This document shows positions 42,718 through 50,593 of a DNA stretch of 64,000 nt, in pieces. The notes beneath the pieces are model-generated. The model saw nothing but the letters and a program-made list of their open reading frames with translations, had not been told where the DNA came from and made no database searches. A program made the translations under genes and the position numbers. Positions within the stretch are counted from its first letter, which is position 1, and each line of letters opens with the position of its first letter. The DNA is from Blastococcus sp. (GTDB lineage: Bacteria; Actinomycetota; Actinomycetes; Mycobacteriales; Geodermatophilaceae): the NCBI GenBank assembly GCA_025965695.1, contig JAOPWM010000133.1:39711-103710 (forward strand), read 5' to 3'.

Positions 42718-42728
42718 CAGCCCCCATA
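42718..42728. repeat. Inverted repeat, transposase 5' end of IS
   Basis: CAGCCCCCATA is the partner of 41255-41265. The corA homology restarts within five bases. Confidence 0.65.
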
Positions 42729-42732
42729 CCGT

Positions 42733-43581
42733 CTGACCGAGCGCTTCGGCATCCACCAGCGGGCCGCCGCGGACTGCGCCCGGCGCAATCCCGTCCCGAA
42801 GCTCCACGTCTACCCGGGCCACGTCTTCGTCGTCCTGCACGCACCCGAACGCGGTGCGCGAGGCCACGTGCACTACGTCGGGCTCGACCAGTTCGTCGGG
42901 CCGAACTGGCTGATCACCGTGCACGGCCCGGTCAACCCCGCCGTCAGCAGCGAGGTCGCCCTGGACGAGACCCGCGCCGTCGCGCGCCGACTCGAGACCG
43001 GCCGGCTGCACCCCACGTCGGCCGCCGACCTGTCGTTCGCGTTGGTCACGGCACTGACCGGACGGATGCGCGACCTCCTCTTCACGCTCACCGAGGAGGT
43101 CTGGCACCTGGAGCGCCAGGTCACGGGCGGGCATGGCAGGGACCCGGAGCAGTTCCTCGAGGAGCTGTTCACCGTTCGTCATGGCCTGCTGGCCGTTCGC
43201 AACATGGCCACGCTGAGCCATGAGGTCTACGGGCGGATGGGCATCCTGGGCGTCTGGGCCGGCCCCGCGCACGCGCTGCTGCTCGACCTGGAGGACCAGT
43301 TCCGCCGGATCAGCGCCATGGCGCAAGGGCAGCACGACTACCTGCACGGCGTGATCGAGTTCTACGAGGCGCGCACGAACACCAAGATGACCATCGCCTC
43401 GGAACGCCTCGCCGTGATCGCAGCGGTGACCCTGCCGGTGACCGCGCTGTCCTCGATCCTCGAGATGAACGTCATCGTCAACAGCAGCACGCACGTCGGC
43501 CAACTCGTCGCCCTGCTCGCGGTCATGAGCGTCATGTCGGCGACCTTGCTGCTCTGGGCCCGGCGCAAGGGCTGGTGGTAG
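42733..43581 (+). pseudogene. corA: corA 3' fragment
   Basis: The rest of the CorA-like transporter starts at LTERFGIHQRAAADCA and runs intact for 282 residues: KLHVYPGHVFVVLHAPE, VGLDQFVGPNWLITVHGP, a long helical funnel, and two C-terminal membrane helices (LAVIAAVTLPVTALSSIL and LVALLAVMSVMSATLLLWA). The selectivity motif is EMN where CorA proteins have GMN. A GTG inside the element (42706) leaves an open frame of 291 residues, so a truncated product could be made, but it lacks the first 50 or so residues. Confidence 0.8.
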
Positions 43582-43657
43582 GACCTCTCCTGACTGACCG
43601 CCCCCCTCACGATTTCGGTGAGATGAACTGTCTGACCCGTCCGGCACTATCCCGGTC

Positions 43658-43800
43658 GTGGCGCATGGAGCGGTGTGGGTGCGGCGGGACGTGACCGACG
43701 TCCAGTCCGGCCTGCTGCTGCGCGCCGCGGGAGCTCGCCGGTTCGCGTTCAACTGGGCGGTCGCGAAGATCAAGGCCAACGCGGACCAGTGGGCCTACGT
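43658..43800 (+). pseudogene. N-terminal fragment of IS200/IS605-type TnpB
   Basis: From GTG 43658 the translation [20 protein letters not shown] and [16 protein letters not shown] matches the TnpB N-terminus, where an aromatic pair and the FxxNWAL-like helix are conserved. After about 45 residues the match stops and aldehyde-dehydrogenase sequence continues in the same frame. The fragment records a transposon of the TnpB class, or its partial insertion. The right boundary is approximate. Confidence 0.65.
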
Positions 43801-44021
43801 CGTCCCGCCGGTCGCCCCGATCCCCGCCGGCGAACCGGTCCACACCCTGCTGCCCGACGGAGCCGGCCCGGTCACGACCAAGGTCACCGTGTTCCTCGAG
43901 GTCGACGGCTCGGCGCACTGTCTGCCCGCCTACGCGGAGCAACCTCGACATCATGTCCTCGGCCGCCCTGCGGGTCGCCGAGAGCACGGCCCGGCGGACC
44001 GCCGCGGAGGTGGCCGCGTGA
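43801..44021 (+). pseudogene. C-terminal remnant of acetaldehyde dehydrogenase (acylating)
   Basis: [20 protein letters not shown] then [18 protein letters not shown] is in one frame, and [17 protein letters not shown] to a TGA at 44021 is in another. Together they match the C-terminus of DmpF/MhpF/HsaG enzymes ([19 protein letters not shown]). A one-base shift near 43937 separates the halves. The upstream catalytic part with the cysteine is absent. The stop overlaps the GTG of the dmpG remnant (GTGA), as in intact meta-cleavage operons. Confidence 0.75.
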
Positions 44022-44122
44022 CCACGACCACGCCCGCCGAGGCGAAGCCCGACCTCTAGATCCAGGACGTCACCCTGCGGGACGGCATGCACGCGTTGCG
44101 GCACCGCATCACCCCGGACGAC
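44018..44122 (+). pseudogene. N-terminal remnant of 4-hydroxy-2-oxovalerate aldolase
   Basis: GTG 44018 reads 13 codons, then meets TAG at 44057, then continues IQDVTLRDGMHALRHRITPDD. This is the hallmark start of DmpG/MhpE/HsaF (LYIQDVTLRDGMHAIRH), so the TAG replaces a tyrosine TAC. About 35 residues remain before sequence of an IclR gene begins at 44124. The aldolase barrel is lost. Confidence 0.8.
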
Positions 44123-44123
44123 G

Positions 44124-44830
44124 CTCACCGATATCGCCCGTTCGGCCGGCTTGCCGGCGTCCACCGCGCACCGACTGGTGAGGGAGCTGGTCGAGGGCCA
44201 CGCGCTGATGCGCAACGACGACGGCGCCTACCGGGTGGGCGTCCGGCTGCGGATGACGTCGTCCCCCGGCGGTGACGACCCGCTCGAGACCGAGCACCGA
44301 GCCGCCCCGTGCTCGCGGACATCGCGATGGCAACCGGGTGCCGCACCAGATTGGGGGTGATCGTCCGCGGAGAGGTCGCGTACATGGAGAAGCAGCCGGA
44401 CTCGTCGCCGGTTGCCGGATTCCTACCGGGCGCCACGCTCCCCATGCCCTCGACGGCGCTGGGACGCGTCCTGTTGGCCTTCTCGCCTCCCGGCAGCGCG
44501 CGCCATCTCGCCGAGGGTGGGGTTCCCGGGTCGGGTGAGCGGTGGCCCGCCATCTCCGCACCGTTCCTGAAGTAACTCGCCGCCACGCGCCAGCGGGGAG
44601 TGGCGATCAACCCCGCACACGGGCCCTCGGGCCAGTGCTGCTTCGCAATGCCCGTCTTCGGACCGGGTGGGGCCATCGTCGCGGCGCTGGGGATCATCGT
44701 CACCGACCCCGGCCGTGTGAGAGCGATGTTCGCGCCGGTCTCGGTGGCCGCACGGAGCCTCTCCCGGGAACTCGCTACCACCGGTGCGCCCGAGGTGTTC
44801 TTCTTCTCGGTGGTGCGGCCGCCTCCGGGG
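44124..44830 (+). pseudogene. IclR-family regulator gene broken by several frameshifts
   Basis: LTDIARSAGLPASTAHRLVR is followed by DDGAYRVGVRLRM in the first frame. RLGVIVRGEVAYMEKQPDSS and LGRVLLAFSPP come next in a second frame, with a TAA at 44574. FAMPVFGPGGAIVAALGIIV then SVAARSLSREL is in a third. In order these equal the winged helix, effector core and C-terminus of the IclR proteins at 38.4 and 57.3 kb. At least two shifts and an internal stop exclude function. The start is lost at the dmpG junction. Confidence 0.8.
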
Positions 44831-45064
44831 AGTGACGTCTGCTGCGGTCGAGACGCTCCGGAGCGACGTGACGGCCGGCTGATTCCGATGCCCGTCCACG
44901 AGACGACCGCCTGTTCGACAGCCCGGCTCAGATCATCGAAGCACGGCGCGAACGGCGGGAGGCCATCCCACTGCTCGGGTGATGTGGGGGTCCCCGCTCC
45001 CACGGTGCAGAAAGTCATGAGTTCGGAACCATCCCCGCGGGACCGATCTCTACCATGGGGCCGC
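44831..45064. other. Short gap, possible unidentified gene tail
   Basis: On the plus strand DDRLFDSPAQIIEARRERRE followed by AIPLLG and TGA at about 44983 looks like a protein C-terminus, but I cannot name it. No start or domain is seen. The 80 bases before 45065 should carry the promoter of the next gene. Confidence 0.25.
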
Positions 45065-45496
45065 ATGGCGCCTCAGCGGTCCTACGCGCAGTCCGAGGTC
45101 GGCCAGCAGCTCTATGCGGTCCTCGAGTCCATCAAGAAGCCCGAGGCCCTGTGGGACAAGCTGGCGACGGGCAACTACGACTGGCTCGGCGTTCGGCGCA
45201 ACGGTCGTTACGTGGTCGGGAGACCACGGTTGTCCCCCATCCGTCCGGACGACGACACCCCTCCGGACGACAAACAGCATCGGCACCGCATCGAATGCCT
45301 GGGTCCCCTCCAGCGGAGACCGCGCTGGGAGACATTCGCGACAGCCGACGAGGCCCGGGACGCCTTTCAGCGCGTCGTGGCCGGCGATCCCGTCACACCG
45401 TTGCAGAACTCGGGCGTGTGGAAGGTGCGACTCGTCCTCGACGGCGAGCCGGTGGAAGACCTCCTGGTGGTCCGGGCGCTGCCGCGGCTGATCTGA
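45065..45496 (+). CDS. Hypothetical 143-residue protein
   Basis: ATG 45065 opens a 143-residue frame with MAPQRSYAQSEVGQQLYAVL, YDWLGVRRNGRYVVGRPRL and a C-terminal WKVRLVLDGEPVEDLLVVRA. It is soluble, without signal peptide or membrane helix. No family is recognised. The mix of hydrophobic strand-like segments and codon use argue for a real gene. An in-frame ATG at 45018 would add residues. It ends ten bases before the NDH-2 stop on the other strand. Confidence 0.55.
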   Translation: MAPQRSYAQSEVGQQLYAVLESIKKPEALWDKLATGNYDWLGVRRNGRYVVGRPRLSPIRPDDDTPPDDKQHRHRIECLGPLQRRPRWETFATADEARDAFQRVVAGDPVTPLQNSGVWKVRLVLDGEPVEDLLVVRALPRLI

Positions 45497-45505
45497 TCCG
45501 CGGAC

Positions 45506-46924
45506 TCATCCCACGTGCCGGGGCGGCACGGATCCGGTCTCCCCCATGGCCGGGGCCGCTCGGGGAAGAATCGGCCGAGGGCGTCCGGCCGTGGTCCGGC
45601 CCTCGGTGACGTCGGTCTTGGCCGACTCGAACGTGATGATCCGGTGGCCGCGGTTCTTGGAGAACCACAGTGCCCGGGCCCAGGTGTACAGGGTGCCCAG
45701 ACGGTTGCCCCAGCCGACCAGGTACAGCACGTGGATGAAGCCCCACATGACGTAGGCGATGAAGCCGGTGAGCTTCATGCCGAAGGCATCGGCGACTGCG
45801 GCGCGGTGGCCGATCGTGGCCATCGAACCCTTGTCGAAATACTTGAACGGCGCTGGTGGTCCCTCGCCCCGTACACGCGCCTTGATGACCTTCCCGACGT
45901 ACTTGCCCTCCTGCATGGCCGGCTGCGCCACACCGGGCAGCTTGTCGAGGGCCACCATGTCGCCGATCGCGAACACCTCAGGGTGACCGGGCAGCGTGCA
46001 GTCAGGGTTCACCGGGACCCGCCCTGCCCGGTCGGTCTCGACGCCCGCCTTCTCGGCGAGCCGCTTCGCCAGCGGAGACGCCTGCACACCGGCAGCCCAG
46101 ATTCGGGTGCGCGTGCGGATCGTCTCGAGCCCGTCCGGCCCCTTCATCGTGATCGAGTCGTGGTCCATGTCGACGGCCAGCGTGTTGAGCCGGACCTCGA
46201 CGCCCATCTTCTCCAGTCGCTTCTTCGTGTACTCCTGGAGCTTCGGGGCGAACGGTGGGAGCACCGCCCCTGTCCCCTCCAGGAGGATGATCCGCGCCTC
46301 GCGCGTGTCCACCGATCGGTAGTCCTTCGGCAGCACCTTGTGCGCAAGCTCGGCGATCTGCCCGACGAGTTCGACTCCCGTCGGGCCTGCGCCGATCACG
46401 ACGAAGGTCAGCCACTCAGCGCGCTCGACGGGGTCCGTGGCCAGCTCGGCCATCTCGAACTTCGACAGGATTCCGTCGCGCAGGTACCGCGCGTCCTCGA
46501 CGGTCTTCATGCCCGGGGCGTACTCGGCGAACTCGTCCTTGCCGAAGTACGAGTGGGTCGCCCCTGCTGCCACCACGAGGGTGTCGTAGGGAAGCTCGAG
46601 GTTCCGGCCGTCCGGCCCGCGCGCGCGAACGACCCGCCGATCCAGTTCGAGCTCCTGCACGTCCGCCAGCAGCGCACGAGCGTTCGTCTGAGTCCTGATG
46701 ACGCTGCGCAGGGCAGGGGCGATCAGACCGGGCGGCAGGATCCCGGCGGCCACCTGGTACAGGAGCGGCTGGAACAGGTGGTGGTTCGTCCGGTCGACCA
46801 GCGTTACCTCCACGTCGGTGTCGGCCAGGGCGCGGGTGACGTTGAGGCCGCCGAACCCGCCACCGACGACGACCACACGATGTCTCCCGGGGGTCGCGGC
46901 AGTCCCGTTCGTGGCCGCGGTCAT
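45506..46924 (-). CDS. ndh: NAD(P)/FAD-dependent oxidoreductase, type II NADH dehydrogenase
   Basis: This 472-residue flavoprotein passes electrons from NADH to menaquinone without proton pumping. FAD motif VVVVGGGFGGL is at 17-27, the quinone-side HHLFQPLLYQVA at about 48-60, the NAD motif FVVIGAGPTGVELVGQ at about 171-186, and FAIGDMVALDKLPGVAQPA near 320. The C-terminal helix GFIAYVMWGFIHVLYLVGW gives membrane attachment. The start codon overlaps the RraA stop by four bases. Its place at the end of the catabolic run suggests reoxidation of NADH made by that pathway. Confidence 0.92.
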   Translation of the reverse strand: MTAATNGTAATPGRHRVVVVGGGFGGLNVTRALADTDVEVTLVDRTNHHLFQPLLYQVAAGILPPGLIAPALRSVIRTQTNARALLADVQELELDRRVVRARGPDGRNLELPYDTLVVAAGATHSYFGKDEFAEYAPGMKTVEDARYLRDGILSKFEMAELATDPVERAEWLTFVVIGAGPTGVELVGQIAELAHKVLPKDYRSVDTREARIILLEGTGAVLPPFAPKLQEYTKKRLEKMGVEVRLNTLAVDMDHDSITMKGPDGLETIRTRTRIWAAGVQASPLAKRLAEKAGVETDRAGRVPVNPDCTLPGHPEVFAIGDMVALDKLPGVAQPAMQEGKYVGKVIKARVRGEGPPAPFKYFDKGSMATIGHRAAVADAFGMKLTGFIAYVMWGFIHVLYLVGWGNRLGTLYTWARALWFSKNRGHRIITFESAKTDVTEGRTTAGRPRPILPRAAPAMGETGSVPPRHVG

Positions 46925-47694
46925 GTCGCCGCCCCTTCCTGCCAGATCGGCGCGAGACCGTCCGGGCCGGCGCCGGCCAGAAGTCGCTTGTACTCGGCTC
47001 GCGTCTCCTCGCCCGGCGGGTAGTTGCCGGCCAATGGCAGGCCTGCAGCGATCTTCGTGGCCACGTACGCCTCGAGCTTCTCCTGCTCCAGGGCCGGCTC
47101 GGCGAGGTCGGCCGCCCACGACCGCGGGACGACGATGATGCCGTCGCGGTCGGCGACCAGGACGTCGCCGGGGTATACCGCGACCCCGGCGCACGAGATG
47201 GGCACCTGCAGGTCGGCGACGTGGTGCCAGGCCGCGCGGGTGGTGATGGTCACCGTGCTGGCGTAGGTCGGGAACGGCAGCTGCGCCAGGACGTGTCCGT
47301 CGCGCAGGCCGCCGTCGGTGACGAAGCCGGCTGCCCCGCGCTTCCACGCCCGGGTCATCAGCATGTCCCCACCCGAGGCCGCGCTGGCGTCGCCCCGGCT
47401 GTCCACCACGATGACGTGGCCCGGCGGCACGCTCTCGATCGCCTCCCACTGCAAGGTGTTCCCGCTGCGGTAGGGGTCGAGGGTGTCGACGTCCTCTCGG
47501 GCCGGGATGAAGCGCATCGTGAACGCCTCGGCCACGAAGCCGTCGGCGACCTGGCTGAGCGGCCGCACGCCGAGCAGTTGGGGCTGCCGGAGCCCGCGCT
47601 TGTACAGCTGGGTGGCGAGCGTGGAGGTGCTGACTTGCCGGAGCACGTGGAGCACCCCGTCGGGCAGCGGATCGATCTGGAGGTCGGCGGTCAC
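46921..47694 (-). CDS. RraA family protein (HMG/CHA aldolase-like)
   Basis: The 257-residue protein has the RraA/demethylmenaquinone methyltransferase-like fold: ASGGDMLMTRAWKRGAAGFV, TDGGLRDGHVL, and VPISCAGVAVYPGDVLVADR. In catabolic clusters this fold often acts as a divalent-metal class II pyruvate aldolase, cleaving 4-hydroxy-4-methyl-2-oxoglutarate or related acids. The aldolase arginine and aspartate in DGGLRD are kept. Placed with a dehydratase and lactonase, it is a good candidate for the final carbon-carbon cleavage. It overlaps NDH-2 by four bases. Confidence 0.88.
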   Translation of the reverse strand: MTADLQIDPLPDGVLHVLRQVSTSTLATQLYKRGLRQPQLLGVRPLSQVADGFVAEAFTMRFIPAREDVDTLDPYRSGNTLQWEAIESVPPGHVIVVDSRGDASAASGGDMLMTRAWKRGAAGFVTDGGLRDGHVLAQLPFPTYASTVTITTRAAWHHVADLQVPISCAGVAVYPGDVLVADRDGIIVVPRSWAADLAEPALEQEKLEAYVATKIAAGLPLAGNYPPGEETRAEYKRLLAGAGPDGLAPIWQEGAAT

Positions 47695-47745
47695 GGGTCC
47701 TCTTTCCGTGCGTAGAGGGTCGGTACGGGGCCTGGGGGGCGGCCC

Positions 47746-48789
47746 TCAGGTGACCGGGCGGCCGGGCAGCACCTGCTTGCCGTGCTGCTTGTCCCAGTCC
47801 TCCTGGATCTGGTGCAACACGCGCATGGCGGGCAGGACGGACCAGCCCGGCACCATGGGTTCCCGTCCCTCGGCGAGGGCACGCACGAAGTCCGGGGCGA
47901 TCAGCTCGGCGTTCTGCTGCTCGGAGGCGATGTGCTGCTCGCCCTCGGCGGTGAACATCACCGACCGTCGCTCGTCGATGCGGTAGCTGTCGCGGTCGGT
48001 CACAGCGAGCGTGTCGTAGACGTACTCCCCGGAGTAGTAGGAGCCGGTGCAGACGACGGTCTGGTCGTCGTGGGTCTCCACCACCAGGACCAGCTCCATC
48101 GGGATCCCGGTGCGGGGCTCGATCGGCGGATAGGCGCTGTACACACGGCGGATCCGTGCATCGGCGGTGGTCATGTCACCGCCGCAGACCATCCAGAGCC
48201 CCACGTCGATCAGGTGGGTGGTGTGGTGCCACAGCAGGTTGTCCGTCCAGGATCGCTGCAGCCCGGTGGCCCCGACGTTCTGCAGCCGGTGGATGAAGAA
48301 GCGACCCTGGTGATGGCTGACGCGTTCCAGGCCGCGGTGGACCCGGTCGACAACCGGTTGCCGCTCGGCACGGAACCGCATCGGGTGCACCACCCCGAGC
48401 GTCAGGCCGCGGTCGCGGGCGGTGTCCACCACCCGCTCGGCGCCGTCGAGGTTCATCGCGATGGGGATCTCGACGAGGGTGTGCTTACCGGCCTCCAGAG
48501 AGGCGAGCGCCATGTCCGCGTGGGTCTCGCTGGGGCCGGCGATGATGACGATGTCGACCTCGGGGTCCGCCAGCGCCTCACCGAGGTCCGTCGTCCACTT
48601 CTTGTAGCCGTAGCCGCGCGCGAACTCCTCCGTCGACGGCGGCGTGCGGCCGGCTGTGGGCGTCTTCGCACCCGTCGACGACTGCTTGCGTCCGACGACG
48701 GTGTGCAGCTGGGCTTCCGGAACGTGGGTGAGCGCCTCGGAGTGCCAGACGCCCATCATGCCGTGACCCACCATGCAGACGTTGAGCAT
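47746..48789 (-). CDS. Gfo/Idh/MocA family oxidoreductase
   Basis: This 347-residue NAD(P)-dependent dehydrogenase has an N-terminal Rossmann fold (VCMVGHGMMGVWHSEAL, residues 4-20), IIAGPSETHADMALASLEAG and the EIPIA signature, in place of EKP at the catalytic strand. The C-terminal domain includes HHTTHLIDVGLWM with a likely catalytic histidine/aspartate pair. It is one of two such dehydrogenases in the run. The substrate is expected to be a cyclitol or sugar. It lies 51 bases upstream of the RraA gene. Confidence 0.9.
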   Translation of the reverse strand: MLNVCMVGHGMMGVWHSEALTHVPEAQLHTVVGRKQSSTGAKTPTAGRTPPSTEEFARGYGYKKWTTDLGEALADPEVDIVIIAGPSETHADMALASLEAGKHTLVEIPIAMNLDGAERVVDTARDRGLTLGVVHPMRFRAERQPVVDRVHRGLERVSHHQGRFFIHRLQNVGATGLQRSWTDNLLWHHTTHLIDVGLWMVCGGDMTTADARIRRVYSAYPPIEPRTGIPMELVLVVETHDDQTVVCTGSYYSGEYVYDTLAVTDRDSYRIDERRSVMFTAEGEQHIASEQQNAELIAPDFVRALAEGREPMVPGWSVLPAMRVLHQIQEDWDKQHGKQVLPGRPVT

Positions 48790-48820
48790 CAGGGGCTCCT
48801 TCCTGGGTTCGTGCTGGGTC

Positions 48821-49708
48821 TCAACCGCGGAAGCGGCTGATCGGCACGCCGGGGACGTCGACGCGCACGGCGAAGATCCCGCCCGACAGCGGCTTGGCGG
48901 CGAGTACCTCCGGAGGAAGGTCGTGCCGGAGAGATGTGACGAAGACCGTCCGCAGGTCGGGGCCCCCGAAGCACGGAGCGGTCGGGTTCGAGCACGGCAG
49001 CGGGATGCTGCGGTCGAGCCGGCCGTCGGGCGACCACCGATTGAGCACGCCCGCCGAGATCCCGGCGCTCCAGTAGTAGCCCTGCTCGTCGGTGGCCGCG
49101 CCGTCGGGCCGGCCGATCTCCTCGGTCGGCCGGGCGACCTCCCGCCTGTGGGACAACGCCCCGCTGTCGGCGTCGTAGTCGTAAGCCCAGATCACCGGAC
49201 CTTTGCTGTCGGAGTGGTACATCGTTCGGCCGTCCGCGGTCCAGGCCAGGCCGTTGGACACGACGAGGTCCTCGACGACCCGGTGCAGGCGCAGGTCCGG
49301 ATCGAGCCGGAACAGCGTGGCGATGGGGCGGGAGAGCAGCTCCTCATCCATCGTCCCGGCGAAGAACCGGCCGTCCGGAGAGACTTTGCCGTCGTTGAAG
49401 CGGGTTCCCGGCACCCGCTTCGGCCCGACCACGAACTCCAGCCGCCCGGTGTCGAGATCCAGCAGATGGAAGCCATCCTCCAGTGCCACGACGGCACCCC
49501 CGGACTCCCGGAGCCCGAACGACCCGATCCGGCTGGGCATCGGCCAGGTGTGGGTGGCGCCGGTGTCGGGGTCGAGCCGGTGCAGCGCGGGTGCACGGAT
49601 GTCTTCCCAGTAGAGCGCCTGCTCCTGGAGCGACCAGACGGGGCACTCCCCCAGCTCTGCCCGCGCGTCGAGCACGCAAGTCACCTCGACCGTCGTCGCG
49701 TCCGCCAT
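48821..49708 (-). CDS. SMP-30/gluconolactonase family protein
   Basis: The 295-residue six-bladed propeller has motifs LDARAELGECPVWSLQEQAL with the metal glutamate near residue 18, RFNDGKVSPDGRFFAGTMD with the asparagine and aspartate ligands, and DGRTMYHSDSKG. These enzymes open sugar lactones made by dehydrogenases. A lactonase is not part of the canonical inositol route, so its presence points to an oxidative sugar or cyclitol branch. The ATG at 49708 is one base away from the stop of the isomerase gene. Confidence 0.92.
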   Translation of the reverse strand: MADATTVEVTCVLDARAELGECPVWSLQEQALYWEDIRAPALHRLDPDTGATHTWPMPSRIGSFGLRESGGAVVALEDGFHLLDLDTGRLEFVVGPKRVPGTRFNDGKVSPDGRFFAGTMDEELLSRPIATLFRLDPDLRLHRVVEDLVVSNGLAWTADGRTMYHSDSKGPVIWAYDYDADSGALSHRREVARPTEEIGRPDGAATDEQGYYWSAGISAGVLNRWSPDGRLDRSIPLPCSNPTAPCFGGPDLRTVFVTSLRHDLPPEVLAAKPLSGGIFAVRVDVPGVPISRFRG

Positions 49709-49709
49709 G

Positions 49710-50576
49710 TCAGGCCTTCAACTCGGCAGCGACCCTTTCGCGCATCCGCCGGTGCAGTGCGTCGGCCTCCTCTTCCCAGCCGAAGACGCAGACCGTGGCG
49801 ATCCCGTCGAAGTTCGTCTCCCGCAGGGTGGCGAAGAAGTCGTCCCAGTCGACGTCGCCGTTGCCGATCTCGTTGTGCTGGTGGATGCGGACGTCCGCGC
49901 CGGGCGGATTGACGATGTACCGGTGGCCCTGCCTCAGCTTGTGGTTGTAGCAATCGGCGATGTGCAGGTGCGCCGTCCGGTCCCCGGCGTACTCCAGCAT
50001 CCGGCGCACGTCCCCCGCCCCGTCCGACAGGTGGAACGTGTGCGGTGCGCAGTACACGTAGTTCACCCAGGGCCGGTTGAGGCTGCGGATGATCTGGACC
50101 GCATCGTCGTTGCGCTCGGTGAAGTCGTACGGGTGCGCCTCGAGGTTCAGCGCGATCCCGTACTGCTCGAAGACCGGGATGAGCTCCTCCATCGACCGGT
50201 AGAAGGCGTGCTCCGAACGGACGGGGTCGTTGGGGTCGCCGGAGAACTCCGAGTTGACCAACGGGCACTCCAGCTCACTGGCGATCTCCAGCAGCCGCCG
50301 CCAGTTGCGCACCTGGGCCTGGCGCTCCTGCTCGTCCGGGGACGACCAGTTGAAGACCGGGACCAGGGTCAGCATCTGCACACCGGTCTCCTTGCAGGCC
50401 TTCTTCACCTCGGCGAGCGCGGCGTCGTCGGCCTTGGGATAGCGCTGCCAGAAGAACCAGTCCGCGCGCGGCGACAGCTCCAGGTACTCGTAGCCCAGCT
50501 CCGCGGCCTTGCGCACTTCGTCGGCCACCGACAGTTCGGGGTGGTACATCGCCGGGTCGAGCGCGATCTTCGCCAT
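49710..50576 (-). CDS. Sugar phosphate isomerase/epimerase (TIM barrel)
   Basis: The 288-residue barrel starts MAKIALDPAMYHPELSVADE and YEYLELSPRADWFFWQRYP, with metal ligands in ALNLEAHPYDFTERNDD, VNYVYCAPHTFHLSDG and ADCYNHKLRQGHRY. It belongs to the AP-endonuclease-2 family that includes inosose dehydratase and epimerases. Three such barrels are in this run, implying several isomerisation or dehydration steps. The start ATG at 50576 follows AGATCTC; an upstream open extension has no homology. Confidence 0.88.
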   Translation of the reverse strand: MAKIALDPAMYHPELSVADEVRKAAELGYEYLELSPRADWFFWQRYPKADDAALAEVKKACKETGVQMLTLVPVFNWSSPDEQERQAQVRNWRRLLEIASELECPLVNSEFSGDPNDPVRSEHAFYRSMEELIPVFEQYGIALNLEAHPYDFTERNDDAVQIIRSLNRPWVNYVYCAPHTFHLSDGAGDVRRMLEYAGDRTAHLHIADCYNHKLRQGHRYIVNPPGADVRIHQHNEIGNGDVDWDDFFATLRETNFDGIATVCVFGWEEEADALHRRMRERVAAELKA

Positions 50577-50593
50577 GAGATCTCCGCCCGCCG

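Larger units (their letters stand above)
41255..42728 (-). mobile_element. IS110 family (IS1111-group-like) insertion sequence in corA
   Basis: About 1.47 kb interrupts corA. The ends carry an inverted repeat, TATGGGGACTG at 41255-41265 and CAGCCCCCATA at 42718-42728, matching at 10 of 11 bases. The element contains a minus-strand DEDD transposase gene with a frameshift, 87 bases upstream of its start and about 300 bases after its stop. Short inverted repeats together with a long noncoding region 3' of the transposase are features of the IS1111 group of IS110. Those repeats are usually subterminal, so the true ends may lie a few bases further out. The corA codons meet cleanly outside the repeats. 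Confidence 0.8.

Noticed and set aside
42183..43223. Plus-strand frame across the element and corA
   Set aside because: Arginine- and proline-rich; explained by the transposase and corA in other frames.
43606..43622. CTCAC/GTGAG hairpin after the corA fragment as a transposon end
   Set aside because: Only five-base arms; too short to call a terminator or a TnpB-element end.
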